Shown here in pieces: positions 28,301 through 35,190 of a DNA stretch of 64,000 bases; the first letter of the stretch is position 1, and every line of letters starts with the position of its first letter. The translations under genes were made by a program, and so were the position numbers. The DNA comes from Banduia mediterranea. GTDB lineage: Bacteria; Pseudomonadota; Gammaproteobacteria; Nevskiales; Nevskiaceae. Under the pieces are notes generated by a model. That model saw nothing but the letters and a program-made list of their open reading frames with translations. It searched no databases and was not told the DNA's origin. The stretch is taken from the NCBI RefSeq assembly GCF_031846245.1, contig NZ_JAVRIC010000016.1, positions 28,761 through 92,760 on the forward strand. Direction: 5' to 3'.

Positions 28301-29486
28301 GCACGCGCCGCGTCGCCTCGGCGACCGCGTGGCGTCGCGCGCTGGTGGCCTGTTCCTCCTGCAGGCGGCGCTGCGCAGTGTGCAGGCGCTGCTGCGCCCG
28401 ATCGAGGCTTTGCCGGGCCTGCGCGGCTTCGGTTTCGGCGCTTTGCAGGCGCTGCGCGTCACGCATCACCGGGTCGGCGCGCAAGACCTTGAGCCGCGCC
28501 CGCGCTTCGTTGAGCACGCGTTCGTGCCGGGTGATCGCCTCGCGCGCCGCGCTCTCGGCCTGTTGCGCGGCGCTGCGTTCGCTGTCGGCGGCGTTGAGTT
28601 CGCGGCTGGCCTGGTCGTAGCGCGTTTGCGAGGCGCGCAGTTCGGCGGCGCGGCGGCGCGCGGCGATCTGCGCGTAGCGGCCGTAACGCTCGGCGAAGCC
28701 GCTGACGGCTTTGCGCATGGCGTCGAGTTCGTCGAGTTCGCGGCGGTAGTCGTCGAGCTGGTTCATCGCCTCGGCCACGTCTTCGAGCGCGCCGCGCTCC
28801 AGCGGCGGCAGGGCGTCACTGAGCGCGTCGGACAAACGCTGCTCGTTGGGCTGCTTCGACAGCTGCGGCTGGCGCAACTGGATCAAGGTGTCGATCAGCG
28901 CGTCGTAGCGTTCGCTGCCCAGGCGGAACAAGGCCTCGTCGACCGCGCGCCGGTAGTGCATGGCGGTGTCGAAGACCTGGCCGTGCGTGCCGATGGCCTC
29001 GGCCAGACGGTCCTTGGCGATGGCGGTGCGGTTGGGTGTAGTCAGCCACAGATCCTCGCCGACGCGTTGCGAGGAGGTGAAGTACCAGGCGTCGACCGAG
29101 GCCCGGCCACCGACCGCGCGCAGGCCGGCGCCCAGGGTCAGGAAGCGTGGCTGGCCGTCCTCGCCGACGCGGCCGAATTCGATCCAGGTATAGCCGATGC
29201 GGCGCTCGTGACGGCCGCCCATCAGCAGGTTCCAGTCCATGCGCTTGCCGCGGTCGCCGTCCGGCTCGACGCGTGAGGCCGAGAGGTTGGCGTCGAACAG
29301 GAACGGCAGCGTCAGCGACAGCACCTTGGATTTGCCGGTGCCGTTGTTGCCGCGCAGCATGATGTGGCCGTCGCGGAAATGGAATTCCTCGGCGTCGTAG
29401 TGGTAGAGCTCGATCAGGCCCAGGCGCAGCGGTTGCCAGCGGCGCAGCGCCGGTTCGGGCAGGGGTGGACGTTCGGGGGCGTTCAT
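25371..29486 (-). CDS. jetC: Wadjet type II JetC (TIGR02680, SMC/MukB-like ATPase)
   Basis: 1371-residue SMC-like ATPase, full length for TIGR02680. Walker A is GNNGTGKS at about residues 46-53. A long Ala/Glu/Arg-rich coiled coil fills the middle with a hinge-like region, and a signature/Walker B block near the end reads SSGERALGLTVPLFA and LVLLDEAFAGIDDEAR. JetC is the motor of a condensin-like complex with JetA and JetB that senses circular DNA. The ATG at 29486 has no Shine-Dalgarno, and the vapC stop is only four bases upstream, so translation probably depends on the preceding toxin gene. The jetB gene lies beyond two inserted toxin-antitoxin modules. Confidence 0.9.
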   Translation of the reverse strand: MNAPERPPLPEPALRRWQPLRLGLIELYHYDAEEFHFRDGHIMLRGNNGTGKSKVLSLTLPFLFDANLSASRVEPDGDRGKRMDWNLLMGGRHERRIGYTWIEFGRVGEDGQPRFLTLGAGLRAVGGRASVDAWYFTSSQRVGEDLWLTTPNRTAIAKDRLAEAIGTHGQVFDTAMHYRRAVDEALFRLGSERYDALIDTLIQLRQPQLSKQPNEQRLSDALSDALPPLERGALEDVAEAMNQLDDYRRELDELDAMRKAVSGFAERYGRYAQIAARRRAAELRASQTRYDQASRELNAADSERSAAQQAESAAREAITRHERVLNEARARLKVLRADPVMRDAQRLQSAETEAAQARQSLDRAQQRLHTAQRRLQEEQATSARRHAVAEATRRVQIETLHTATALATPLALETEQDRALESVELPDGVVGTDERFADTLRGRLHAAAKARLEQIELVRKRLREHQDALRKRELAHSERNARADDFAAAEAQHEAAARQLQTDIDALLAAWRHYLGGLHTLRLPDSEDALAALETWAETLAGEQPMRALLDQARDAQQRQLAASEAALEQHRQALAEERAVLHQEREALEAGTDAPPPALYYRDAATRDRLSGAPLWQLVDFDPGLEPAQRAGLEAALEAAGLLDAWVTPGGEVLDPGSLDARLLPRGTQADSLASRLRPAADTPIAPAIIESILAAIACDAQDPGDAEAWVSTAGSYRLGPLAGHWSKPAARHIGYAAREAARRQRLDEIGARLTELGAQAQTLDAQSAALADTRQRLRQELAAAPGDDALRTAHATASQAERQRRDAQRRLGEADGRLAQAEHASQRSLDALRLDAEDLRLPADSAALESLAQTLSDYRLAVTEFAAALRAHRGALLEWQEQQSREARSRSDLATAERESGEQTRRQLETATELQTLRDSVGVKVHELQRRIADAESAETRENEGLGAAHKAQLTANAQAAAAEQKRSDAQRTLDERGDERLAAIDGLRRFAATGLLAIAVPELELPDAAQSWGVEAGLTAARRTEQALSQVAAEDEHWHAISRRIGEDFTELQRALSAQGHSATLESSDHGLIVRIVYQSRPERPDLLGARLEAEIGERRMLLSAREREVLENHLQQDIAVNLQRLIQDTERRVASINAELHKRPTSTGVRYRLDWQNLPDDTPDAPSGLAEARKRLLKTHADAWSQDDRRTVGDFLQTRIREERQRDERASLFESLSRALDYRRWHRFRVQRQQDGSWKPLSGPASSGERALGLTVPLFAAASSHYESADPLAPRLVLLDEAFAGIDDEARANCMALIREFDLDFVMTSEREWGCYAELPGLSICQIVRREGIDAIFVSRWSWDGRVRRAQDDPGRRFPADAGLAES

Positions 29487-29490
29487 CGGT

Positions 29491-29904
29491 TCAGACTTGG
29501 ACGACTGCAAGCCCCAGCCCTCTGGCGGCCACGCATTGCCGCAGGTCCGAAGAGACGAAGGTATCCGCCCGGCTGCGCAGTGCGGCCGCCACGTGCAAGG
29601 CATCCATGGCGCGCAGCGGATGCGCCTCGAGTGTGCGAATGCTGTCCCCCAGAACTTCCGGAGCCAGCTCGCAGATCTGTGCGTCGGCGATGTCCAGCAG
29701 CAGGTCCTGTTTCAAGCGCCGATATTGCCCTGTGTCGAGGCGGCCCTCCCGCTGCAGCCGGCAGAACGCCGAGATCAGCTCCGGCAAAGCGATCGCGCAA
29801 AGCAGCAGCACGTCGGCGCGCTCGCACCAGTCGAGGACGGCATCGCTGCCGTCCTCGCGCACGTAACGCTTGACGAAGGCGGAGCTGTCGAAAAAAACGC
29901 GCAT
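29491..29904 (-). CDS. vapC: PIN-domain toxin (VapC family)
   Basis: 137-residue PIN ribonuclease. The acidic centre is in place: Asp in MRVFFDSSAFVKRY, Glu in LPELISAF, Asp in AMDALHVAAAL and Asp in FVSSDLRQ. VapC toxins cut tRNA or rRNA and are held inactive by their cognate antitoxin. The start overlaps the antitoxin stop (TGATG), and the stop is four bases before jetC, so this toxin has been fitted tightly into the Wadjet operon. Confidence 0.9.
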   Translation of the reverse strand: MRVFFDSSAFVKRYVREDGSDAVLDWCERADVLLLCAIALPELISAFCRLQREGRLDTGQYRRLKQDLLLDIADAQICELAPEVLGDSIRTLEAHPLRAMDALHVAAALRSRADTFVSSDLRQCVAARGLGLAVVQV

Positions 29905-30134
29905 CAGGGACCGCGGTCTTGCAGGATCAGTCGCCCGGCCTCGATGCCGGGGATCAACAGAGGATCGGCGCGCCGACGCTTCCAGGACGGGATTTCCGCC
30001 GCCGGCTCGGCGATCGGCTGAATCTCCGCGACCGCACGGCCATTGCGCAGCACGCGCACGGTTTCTCCGGCCTCCACCAGATCGAAATAGCGTTTTGCAT
30101 GACTGCGCAATTCGGTGAATGTGGTTTCCAGCAT
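29904..30134 (-). CDS. Phd/YefM-type antitoxin paired with VapC
   Basis: 76 residues. The N-terminal half (LETTFTELRSHAKRYFDLV, then GETVRVLRNGRAVAEIQP) is the Phd/YefM DNA-binding fold. The charged C-terminal tail (PSWKRRRADPLLIPG) should wrap the toxin. Antitoxins of this type repress their own promoter; a TGTACAT repeat pair lies 15-35 bases upstream. The gene overlaps vapC by one base. Confidence 0.88.
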   Translation of the reverse strand: MLETTFTELRSHAKRYFDLVEAGETVRVLRNGRAVAEIQPIAEPAAEIPSWKRRRADPLLIPGIEAGRLILQDRGP

Positions 30135-30148
30135 GAGGATCTCTCGAT

Positions 30149-30168
30149 ATGTACATCGATCTGTACAT
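30149..30168 (-). promoter_or_regulatory. Candidate autoregulatory operator of the Phd-VapC module
   Basis: ATGTACAT and TGTACAT are separated by five bases just upstream of the antitoxin ATG (30134). TGTACA is itself palindromic, so the site offers two dyad half-operators as is usual for Phd/YefM repressors. A related GTACATGTGC sequence lies at 30217. Binding is inferred only. Confidence 0.45.
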
Positions 30169-30262
30169 TCTAGCAGCCTGAAAGCGAAAGGATGTCGGCC
30201 GACCCGGCTCTGAAGCGGTACATGTGCAAGGCGGAGCCTGCGGGTCTGTTCGTGATCAGCGT

Positions 30263-30520
30263 TCACCGAAAGACCTCCCGACGATGGCCGACCTTGATGA
30301 GCTCCACGACAATTGCTGCATCGTCGATGGAGTAGAGAATTCGATAGTCGCCCTGGCGGGTACGGTATTTTTCGGCCCCCGACAGCTTCTGACTGCCGGC
30401 AGGGCAGGGATCATCGCGCAGGGATTCGATCCGGTTCAGGATGCGGTGCAGGTCGGCCTTCGGCAGGCCGTGAAAATCCTTGGGGACGGCCTGCCTGAAT
30501 CTCAGTTCATAGATCGCCAC
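30263..30520 (-). CDS. RelE/ParE-superfamily toxin
   Basis: 85-residue toxin: YELRFRQAVPKDFHGLP at the start, LRDDPCPAGSQKLSG, EKYRTRQGDYRILYSIDD and VVELIKVGHRREVFR at the end. The last block with GHRREVYR-like ending is typical of RelE-type mRNA interferases. It starts at a GTG (30520) overlapping the 3' end of its antitoxin by 14 bases. The toxin frame is intact although the antitoxin gene carries a frameshift. Confidence 0.87.
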   Translation of the reverse strand: MAIYELRFRQAVPKDFHGLPKADLHRILNRIESLRDDPCPAGSQKLSGAEKYRTRQGDYRILYSIDDAAIVVELIKVGHRREVFR

Positions 30521-30763
30521 TGGCCTTGAGCTTGTTCAGCAGTTCTTCGTAGCTGATGGTGGGCTCTGTGGCGCGTTCGTCGAACGCGGCAAGATCCTGC
30601 TGGTCTTCGCTCAGGGACTGCGCACGGCATCCGACACCAGTTCGGAGATCGAGAGCCGCGTTTCAGCCGCTTTCAGGCGTAGCGCGCGGTGCAATGCGGG
30701 GTCGAGGTAGATCGTGGCGCGGGTATTGGCAGCAGCGCTGGCGCGTTCGAGTTTCGCGGTCAT
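30507..30763 (-). pseudogene. Ribbon-helix-helix (RelB-like) antitoxin, frameshifted
   Basis: From the ATG at 30763 the frame gives an RHH N-terminus (LERASAAANTRATIYLDPAL, then LHRALRLKAAETRLSISELV) and meets a TGA at 30613-30611 after 50 residues. In a neighbouring frame the protein continues LSEDQQDLAAFDERATEPT and ISYEELLNKLKASGDL to a TGA at 30509-30507. One missing base just before TCCCTGAGC explains the break; the repaired protein would be 85 residues, the usual size. Either a true mutation or a sequence error. Confidence 0.82.
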
Positions 30764-30772
30764 TCGGCACCA

Positions 30773-30788
30773 TGACGTTTTGACGTTT
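30773..30788 (-). promoter_or_regulatory. Tandem TGACGTTT repeat, candidate operator
   Basis: Two perfect, adjacent copies of TGACGTTT lie ten bases upstream of the RHH antitoxin start, between it and the jetB stop. RHH antitoxins often bind tandem direct repeats over their own promoter. Function is inferred from position. Confidence 0.4.
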
Positions 30789-30824
30789 TTTTCACTTTAA
30801 TCAGGTATCGCCTGAATCGTTTGA

Positions 30825-32054
30825 TCACAACAGCGTTTGTTGCTTGCCCCGAACCTCCGCCTCGCCCAGCGCGAAGCGCAGCAGTGCCGGCCGCGCGCGT
30901 ACGCCGCCGCTGCGGAATTCCACCAGCTTGAGCCGGGCGAGGCGCTGCAGGGCCTGATCCGCGAGCGCATTTTCGGCGCCGGGTTCGCGTGCGGCCTTGC
31001 GCCAGTAGCGACCGAATTCGCCGGCGGCGTCGGCCACGTGGTCGGCGACCTCGCGCGCGCCGAACAGGCGCTGCGGATGTTTGCGCGCGGCATCGCCGAG
31101 GAACTCGGCGACCAGCAGGGTGACGTGGGATTCGGTGCCCTGCGCCGGCAGGCGCTCGTCGGAGAGTTCGCCGTCCTCGTCCACCAGGGCGAAGCCCTCG
31201 GCGCGCAATTCCGCCGTGAGGCCGCTGGCGGCGGCGAGGCGCGCGCTCATCGTGCCGCGCTGGGTCGCTAGATATTCGCGTTCGCTGTCGTCGAGTTCGT
31301 CGTGATAGACCACCGGGTCGTCGAGCAGGCGTCTGGACAGGCGATGACGCGTGGCGGTGCGGCGGCCTTCGGGGCTGTCGGGCACGTAGTCCTCGACCAG
31401 GGCGGCAAGGCGTGATTCGAAGTCGGCCTGCGGCAGCAGGGCTTCGATCAGGCTGGCGCCGCGGCTGCTGCCCGGCATCGCGGCGAGCGCGCGGCGCTGC
31501 ACGTCATAGAGCACGTCGCCGGCCTGGTTGACATAGGCCTCCTCGTCGCCGGCGACGCGGGCGAGTACGCCGAGGTCGAGCAGGAAACGGCAGACCAGCA
31601 CCAGATCGCGGCGCTCGCGCAGATTTTCCAGCGTGTACTGGTAGCCGAGCGCCGCGAGCTCGGGATCGCGTGCAGCGTCGAGCAGGCGCTCGCCCAGTGC
31701 GCGCAGGGTGATCTGCGGCTCGGCGCGTTCGAGCACGGCGCAGACCAGGCACAGCAGCACGTAGCGGTCGCGATCGAACTCGCGCTTGTCGCGGTCGTGC
31801 GCGCCGCGGGTGCTGTCGCCGAGCTCGGCCGGGCGTTTGTAGAGCCGTGCGCAGTCGCGTTCGATCAGCAGCGGCCAGCCGCATTCGCGGCCGAACCAGT
31901 CGCGCAGCCAGTCGGCGTGCGCGCGCACATCGACGAATTCCGGTGCGTCGGCCGGCAGCAGCGGGCGCATCAGCAGCGCGCGCAAGGCACGTTCGCGCGA
32001 TTCGTCCTGTTGGCGGTCGAGAACGTCGGAGAGTCTGGAGCGCGCTTCGGGCAT
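30825..32054 (-). CDS. jetB: Wadjet type II JetB (TIGR02678, DUF2398)
   Basis: 409 residues matching TIGR02678. Typical stretches are RALLMRPLLPADAPEF, HADWLRDWFGRECGWPL, YVLLCLVCAVLERAE, DLGVLARVAGDEEAYV and the C-terminal VEFRSGGVRARPALLRFA. JetB is the MukE-like winged-helix partner of the JetC ATPase. The ATG shares one base with the jetA stop (TGATG). About 60 bases after its end, two toxin-antitoxin modules begin, separating it from jetC. Confidence 0.86.
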   Translation of the reverse strand: MPEARSRLSDVLDRQQDESRERALRALLMRPLLPADAPEFVDVRAHADWLRDWFGRECGWPLLIERDCARLYKRPAELGDSTRGAHDRDKREFDRDRYVLLCLVCAVLERAEPQITLRALGERLLDAARDPELAALGYQYTLENLRERRDLVLVCRFLLDLGVLARVAGDEEAYVNQAGDVLYDVQRRALAAMPGSSRGASLIEALLPQADFESRLAALVEDYVPDSPEGRRTATRHRLSRRLLDDPVVYHDELDDSEREYLATQRGTMSARLAAASGLTAELRAEGFALVDEDGELSDERLPAQGTESHVTLLVAEFLGDAARKHPQRLFGAREVADHVADAAGEFGRYWRKAAREPGAENALADQALQRLARLKLVEFRSGGVRARPALLRFALGEAEVRGKQQTLL

Positions 32055-33556
32055 CAGACGATCGGGCGGATCAGCAGGCGGTGGTCGCGGCCGCGGAAGT
32101 GGCCGAGTTCGGTGTCGATTTCGGCGCGGCTGTTGGCCTCCAGCGGCTCCAGGCGAATCGTCAGCGAGCCGTCGCTGGTGCTGCGTTCGACTGCCTGGTC
32201 GGGGTGGCGCTGCGCCGCCAATGCGTCGCCGAGCAGCGACAGGAACAGGCGGAAGGCGTGGCGGTCCAGCGTGCCGAGTTCGGACAGGCGCGTTTCCCGG
32301 CCGGTGGCAAGGCGTTGCCGCGCGGCTTCGGTCTGCGCCGATTCCTCGGCCAGACGATGCGCAAGCTGCGCGCGTTCGGCGCTGCGTTCGCGGATTTTGG
32401 GTGGGCCGCCACGCGTGGCGAGCTGGCCGGTCTCGCGCAGGCGCGGGTGGATTCTGACCGGCGGCGCCTCGCCCCAGGGACTCGTCGCCGCAGCGGTTTC
32501 GGCGGGGCTCAGTGCGAGATGCCGTGCCGGCGACAGCGCGAAGGCGGCGCGCCACAGACGGTGTGTCTGTGCCGGCTCCGGGCAGGCGGCGAACCACAGT
32601 GCCAGCCGCCGGAAATCGGCCGCGCGATCACTGCGGCCGGCGCGGCGTTCGTTGAGCGTGGTCACCGCCTGCAACAGGCGCGGGATCGCGGCACGCGCGC
32701 TGGCGCGCAGCAGCTCGGCCTGCGGTTTGTCGCGGCCGTCGGCGACAAACCAGCGACTCAGTCCGCGCCAGCGTTCGCGCCAGACCGCGAGGCGTGGCGC
32801 GTAGGCCTCGGATTCGGCCAGGGCGTCACCCGGCGCGGCGTCGCCGGCCTCGCGTTCGGCGGCGAGCGCCAGCAGGGCTTCGGCCCGCGGTTGCAGTTCG
32901 CGCAGGCGCTGGGCGATGCGTCCGGACTTGGTCACCAGTTCACCGATGAAGCGTTCGAGGTAGTCGATCAGCCGTTTCTTGAAGGCCATCACCGCGTCCT
33001 GCTCGGCACGCTGCAATTCGATGGTGCGCGCCAGCCCGGTCATGAAGGCTTCGGCATTGTCGGCGAGGCTGCCGAACACATGCACCAGGTCGCGCAGGAT
33101 TTCGTGGACCTTGGCGGCGTCCGGCGCATCCGCCTGCGCCAGTACCGCAAGACTGTTGAGCCGCGCGAGGATGTCGTCCAGTGCCACCGACTGCAGTTCG
33201 CCATGGCGCGACAGGGTTTCGGCGAAGGTGGCGAGCCCGGCCTCCACCGCCTCGCCGCCACGCGTCAGCCGGTACAGCAGGCGCTTGCGGTAGAAGTCCT
33301 CGATGGTGGCGACGCGCGCGGTGTCCGGCTGCGCTTCGAGGTTGCCCCAGTCCACGAGCTGCGCGAGCAGGCCGTCGAGCTCCTCGGCCGCCGGCATGCG
33401 CTCGCGCCAGCGCGTTTCATGCAGGATTTCGTCGCTGCGCAAATGCAGCCGGAACTGCCGGCGCGCGGCGGCGAAGCAGTCCATGATCGCGCGGTAGGCG
33501 TCGGCGCGTTCGGCGCTGACGTGGCGGAACAGGCGGGCGGATTCGGTCTGGCTCAT
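32054..33556 (-). CDS. jetA: Wadjet type II JetA (TIGR02677, DUF2397)
   Basis: 500 residues matching TIGR02677: RLFRHVSAERADAYRAIMDCF, LHLRSDEILHETRW, LVDWGNLEAQPDTARVATIEDF, and later FRRLALWFAACPEPAQTHRLW. JetA is the MukF/kleisin-like subunit of the Wadjet condensin. The start overlaps by four bases (ATGA) with a short unknown ORF upstream, and the stop shares a base with jetB. It is the first recognised jet gene of the minus-strand operon. Confidence 0.87.
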   Translation of the reverse strand: MSQTESARLFRHVSAERADAYRAIMDCFAAARRQFRLHLRSDEILHETRWRERMPAAEELDGLLAQLVDWGNLEAQPDTARVATIEDFYRKRLLYRLTRGGEAVEAGLATFAETLSRHGELQSVALDDILARLNSLAVLAQADAPDAAKVHEILRDLVHVFGSLADNAEAFMTGLARTIELQRAEQDAVMAFKKRLIDYLERFIGELVTKSGRIAQRLRELQPRAEALLALAAEREAGDAAPGDALAESEAYAPRLAVWRERWRGLSRWFVADGRDKPQAELLRASARAAIPRLLQAVTTLNERRAGRSDRAADFRRLALWFAACPEPAQTHRLWRAAFALSPARHLALSPAETAAATSPWGEAPPVRIHPRLRETGQLATRGGPPKIRERSAERAQLAHRLAEESAQTEAARQRLATGRETRLSELGTLDRHAFRLFLSLLGDALAAQRHPDQAVERSTSDGSLTIRLEPLEANSRAEIDTELGHFRGRDHRLLIRPIV

Positions 33557-33864
33557 GCGCTGGGGATGCGGTCGCGATAAATTTCATCGCGAAACCGTTC
33601 CCAGTCGGCATTGGTGAATTCCGGCGCGAAGCCGGTGTCGCGGAATGTCGGAAATACCATTCGTGCCGCAACCCGCGCCGCCCCCGCGCGTCCGGCCGGG
33701 CGAATCCGTTGCTTGATGCGTGCGAGCCACGCTTTTGGCGATCGTGTCGAAGTCATTCCCGTATTCGTCGGCCGGCTTGCAGAGGGCGGCCTGGTTGCGG
33801 GGCTTACCTTATTCGCCGACGTTGGGTCGTTCAAGCGCTCAGTCCGCCGTCGCCAGTCGAGCAC
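33553..33864 (-). CDS. Unknown short ORF coupled to jetA
   Basis: Up to 103 codons from a GTG at 33864; an internal ATG at 33756 would give 67. The N-terminal part is Arg/Pro/Thr-rich and unconvincing. The C-terminal 40 residues (ARMVFPTFRDTGFAPEF, NADWERFRDEIYRDRIPSA) look protein-like. The stop overlaps the jetA ATG by four bases, which argues that at least the 3' part is translated. It could be a remnant of an earlier upstream gene. No family recognised. Confidence 0.35.
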   Translation of the reverse strand: MLDWRRRTERLNDPTSANKVSPATRPPSASRPTNTGMTSTRSPKAWLARIKQRIRPAGRAGAARVAARMVFPTFRDTGFAPEFTNADWERFRDEIYRDRIPSA

Positions 33865-33891
33865 GCCAGTGCCGGAGTCTCGAGCATGGCG

Positions 33892-34188
33892 TCAGCCGTG
33901 CGCGACTTCGCGCGCGAGCGAGCGGATAAAGTCCTTGTCCTTGAGCAGTTCGGATTTCAGCGCCTGCGTCGCCGGCTGATCGATGGACCGACGCAGTGCC
34001 TGATTGATCTGCGTCTGATACGGCAGTGCGCCGCGCTTGGCAGCCGCCTGCTTGTAGTGCTCGACGACATCGCGGTCCAGTGCGATGGTGACGCGCACTT
34101 TGGCTTGGTCCGCGGTCTGCCCCTTGAGTGCCGGCAGCACGCCGCGACGCTTTACTTTCAGGGCCTTGAGGTCATATTCCTTGCGCAT
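33892..34188 (-). CDS. brnA: BrnA antitoxin
   Basis: 98 residues of the BrnA family: an N-terminal MRKEYDLKALKVKRRG, then a ribbon-helix-helix-like KVRVTIALDRDVVEHYKQAA and ALPYQTQINQALRRSID. BrnA neutralises the RNase BrnT and represses the operon. The start lies 17 bases inside the end of brnT, the usual arrangement. The C-terminal KSELLKDKDFIRSLAREV is intact. Confidence 0.88.
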   Translation of the reverse strand: MRKEYDLKALKVKRRGVLPALKGQTADQAKVRVTIALDRDVVEHYKQAAAKRGALPYQTQINQALRRSIDQPATQALKSELLKDKDFIRSLAREVAHG

Positions 34189-34440
34189 AAATCTTCGCCT
34201 CCCGGCGGGTGGCTCTGCGAGCAGAGATCAGACGGAGGATCGGTCCCCGCAGGGTATGGCTGACGATCAGCAGACGCCCTTGGTCGGGTGTCCGATCAAC
34301 AGATCCTCGTCCTCGCTGTGCTCAGGGTCGTAAAACGCGACCTGCTCCGGATCGTGGAAGCAGGTCAGCGCCTCGACGAAAGAGACGCCGTACTTGGAGA
34401 GGTTGGCCTGCGCCTTCTCGTCGTTCCATTCAAACTGCAT
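34172..34440 (-). pseudogene. brnT: BrnT toxin, frameshifted
   Basis: The ATG at 34440 opens a BrnT frame (MQFEWNDEKAQANLSKYGVS, FVEALTCFHDPEQVAFYD, EDEDLLIGHPTKG) that stops at a TGA (34269-34267) after 57 residues. In the adjacent frame it resumes RLLIVSHTLRGPILRLISAR and RRATRREAKIYAQGI to a TGA at 34174-34172. One lost base at GGCGTCTGC explains the break; repaired length is 89 residues, normal for BrnT. The catalytic core spans the frameshift, so the toxin is probably dead unless this is a sequence error. Confidence 0.85.
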
Positions 34441-34492
34441 GGAATATGTATATCGTGCACAGGAATTCCGGGAAAGGCCAGCCTCAGTCGCC

Positions 34493-34542
34493 GGGGTTAC
34501 AGTGTCATGGGTTACAGTGGGTTACGGGGCTACAGTGACATG
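34493..34542 (+). repeat. Degenerate GGGTTACAGTG repeat array
   Basis: Four close variants of GGGTTAC / GGCTACAGTG occur in about 50 bases between brnT and the left end of the IS4-type remnant. Two copies of GGGTTACAGTG are identical. Related GGGTTAC and GTAACCC units recur at 37584-37678. Confidence 0.6.
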
Positions 34543-34552
34543 ATGCTCTAAG

Positions 34553-35180
34553 CCACTGCTGTCCGGTTAAATCGTGAATAGATTCAGTTGGTTGCACGGA
34601 ACACCCTCGGGAGCAATGGACTCGCCGGTCGGAAAGGCTTGCTGCAAGGGCATCTTCTCGAAAAGGGTGATCGACAAAATCTGTAGCAAAGTGTAGAGCG
34701 AGGCATCCAGTTGCAGCTTTTTCTTGATGATGGCGACGAGCACATAGACCGACACGGCGATCCAGTCTCGCGACTCGTTGGCATCCGCGAGGGTCGATCA
34801 GGCCACCGGTTCGCGAAAGCCCCTGTGGTACGGCTTCGCCGCGTGGGCCAGCAGGCAGGCCTCGATGTCGCGCAGACTCTCCCGGTAAGTGAGTTGCGCC
34901 AAGGCCATGGCCCTGAATTGCTCGGCGCAGGCCAGCGACCGCAAGCCCTTGTCGCCACCGTGGAGCGCCACGCTCCGATGGAAGGCCTTCCACGGCAGAA
35001 AGTCCATGATCCGGGCGAACAGCGTCTTGCCAGTATTCATGGCAGTCTCCGGACAAAAGCCCGGAATTCTGCGGGAAACCCCATTTCCGAATTCAAATCG
35101 GAGACACCCATCGTCGCCTGCGATCCCGCGTCAATCATGGCTTTCAGTGATTCACCCTTCAATTAACCGGACAGCAGTGG
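34553..35180. mobile_element. Internally deleted IS4-family element with perfect terminal inverted repeats
   Basis: Perfect 18-base inverted repeats bound the element: CCACTGCTGTCCGGTTAA at 34553-34570 and its complement at 35163-35180. Inside is the minus-strand remnant of a DUF4372-type IS4-family transposase. At 628 bases it is about half the size of an intact relative. I find no clear target duplication. The right repeat ends directly at the AGGAAG ribosome binding site of the PQQ dehydrogenase gene. Confidence 0.85.
34567..35040 (-). pseudogene. IS4-family transposase remnant
   Basis: The N-terminal 80 residues (MNTGKTLFARIMDFLPWKAF, GDKGLRSLACAEQFRAMALA, QLTYRESLRDIEACL) are the DUF4372 domain. 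An Arg codon (CGA) has become TGA after REPVA. The same frame continues STLADANESRDW and then jumps to the C-terminal end of the family, IAVSVYVLVAIIKKKLQLDA through NQLNLFTI, so the catalytic DDE core (roughly 240 residues) is lost in frame. It cannot transpose by itself but keeps both ends. Confidence 0.85.
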
Positions 35181-35190
35181 AGGAAGTCTT

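Noticed and set aside
27099..29276. 725-codon plus-strand open frame
   Set aside because: Antisense to the JetC coiled coil; long frames opposite Ala/Glu/Arg-rich coding DNA are expected in GC-rich genomes.
30611..30630. Programmed frameshift as explanation for the split antitoxin
   Set aside because: Restoring the frame needs a -1 shift at AGT CCC TGA, which lacks a canonical X XXY YYZ slippery heptamer; a one-base loss is simpler.
34493..34542. Possible CRISPR array from the repeated GGGTTACAGTG
   Set aside because: Units are 7-11 bases, irregularly spaced, with no uniform spacers and no cas genes.
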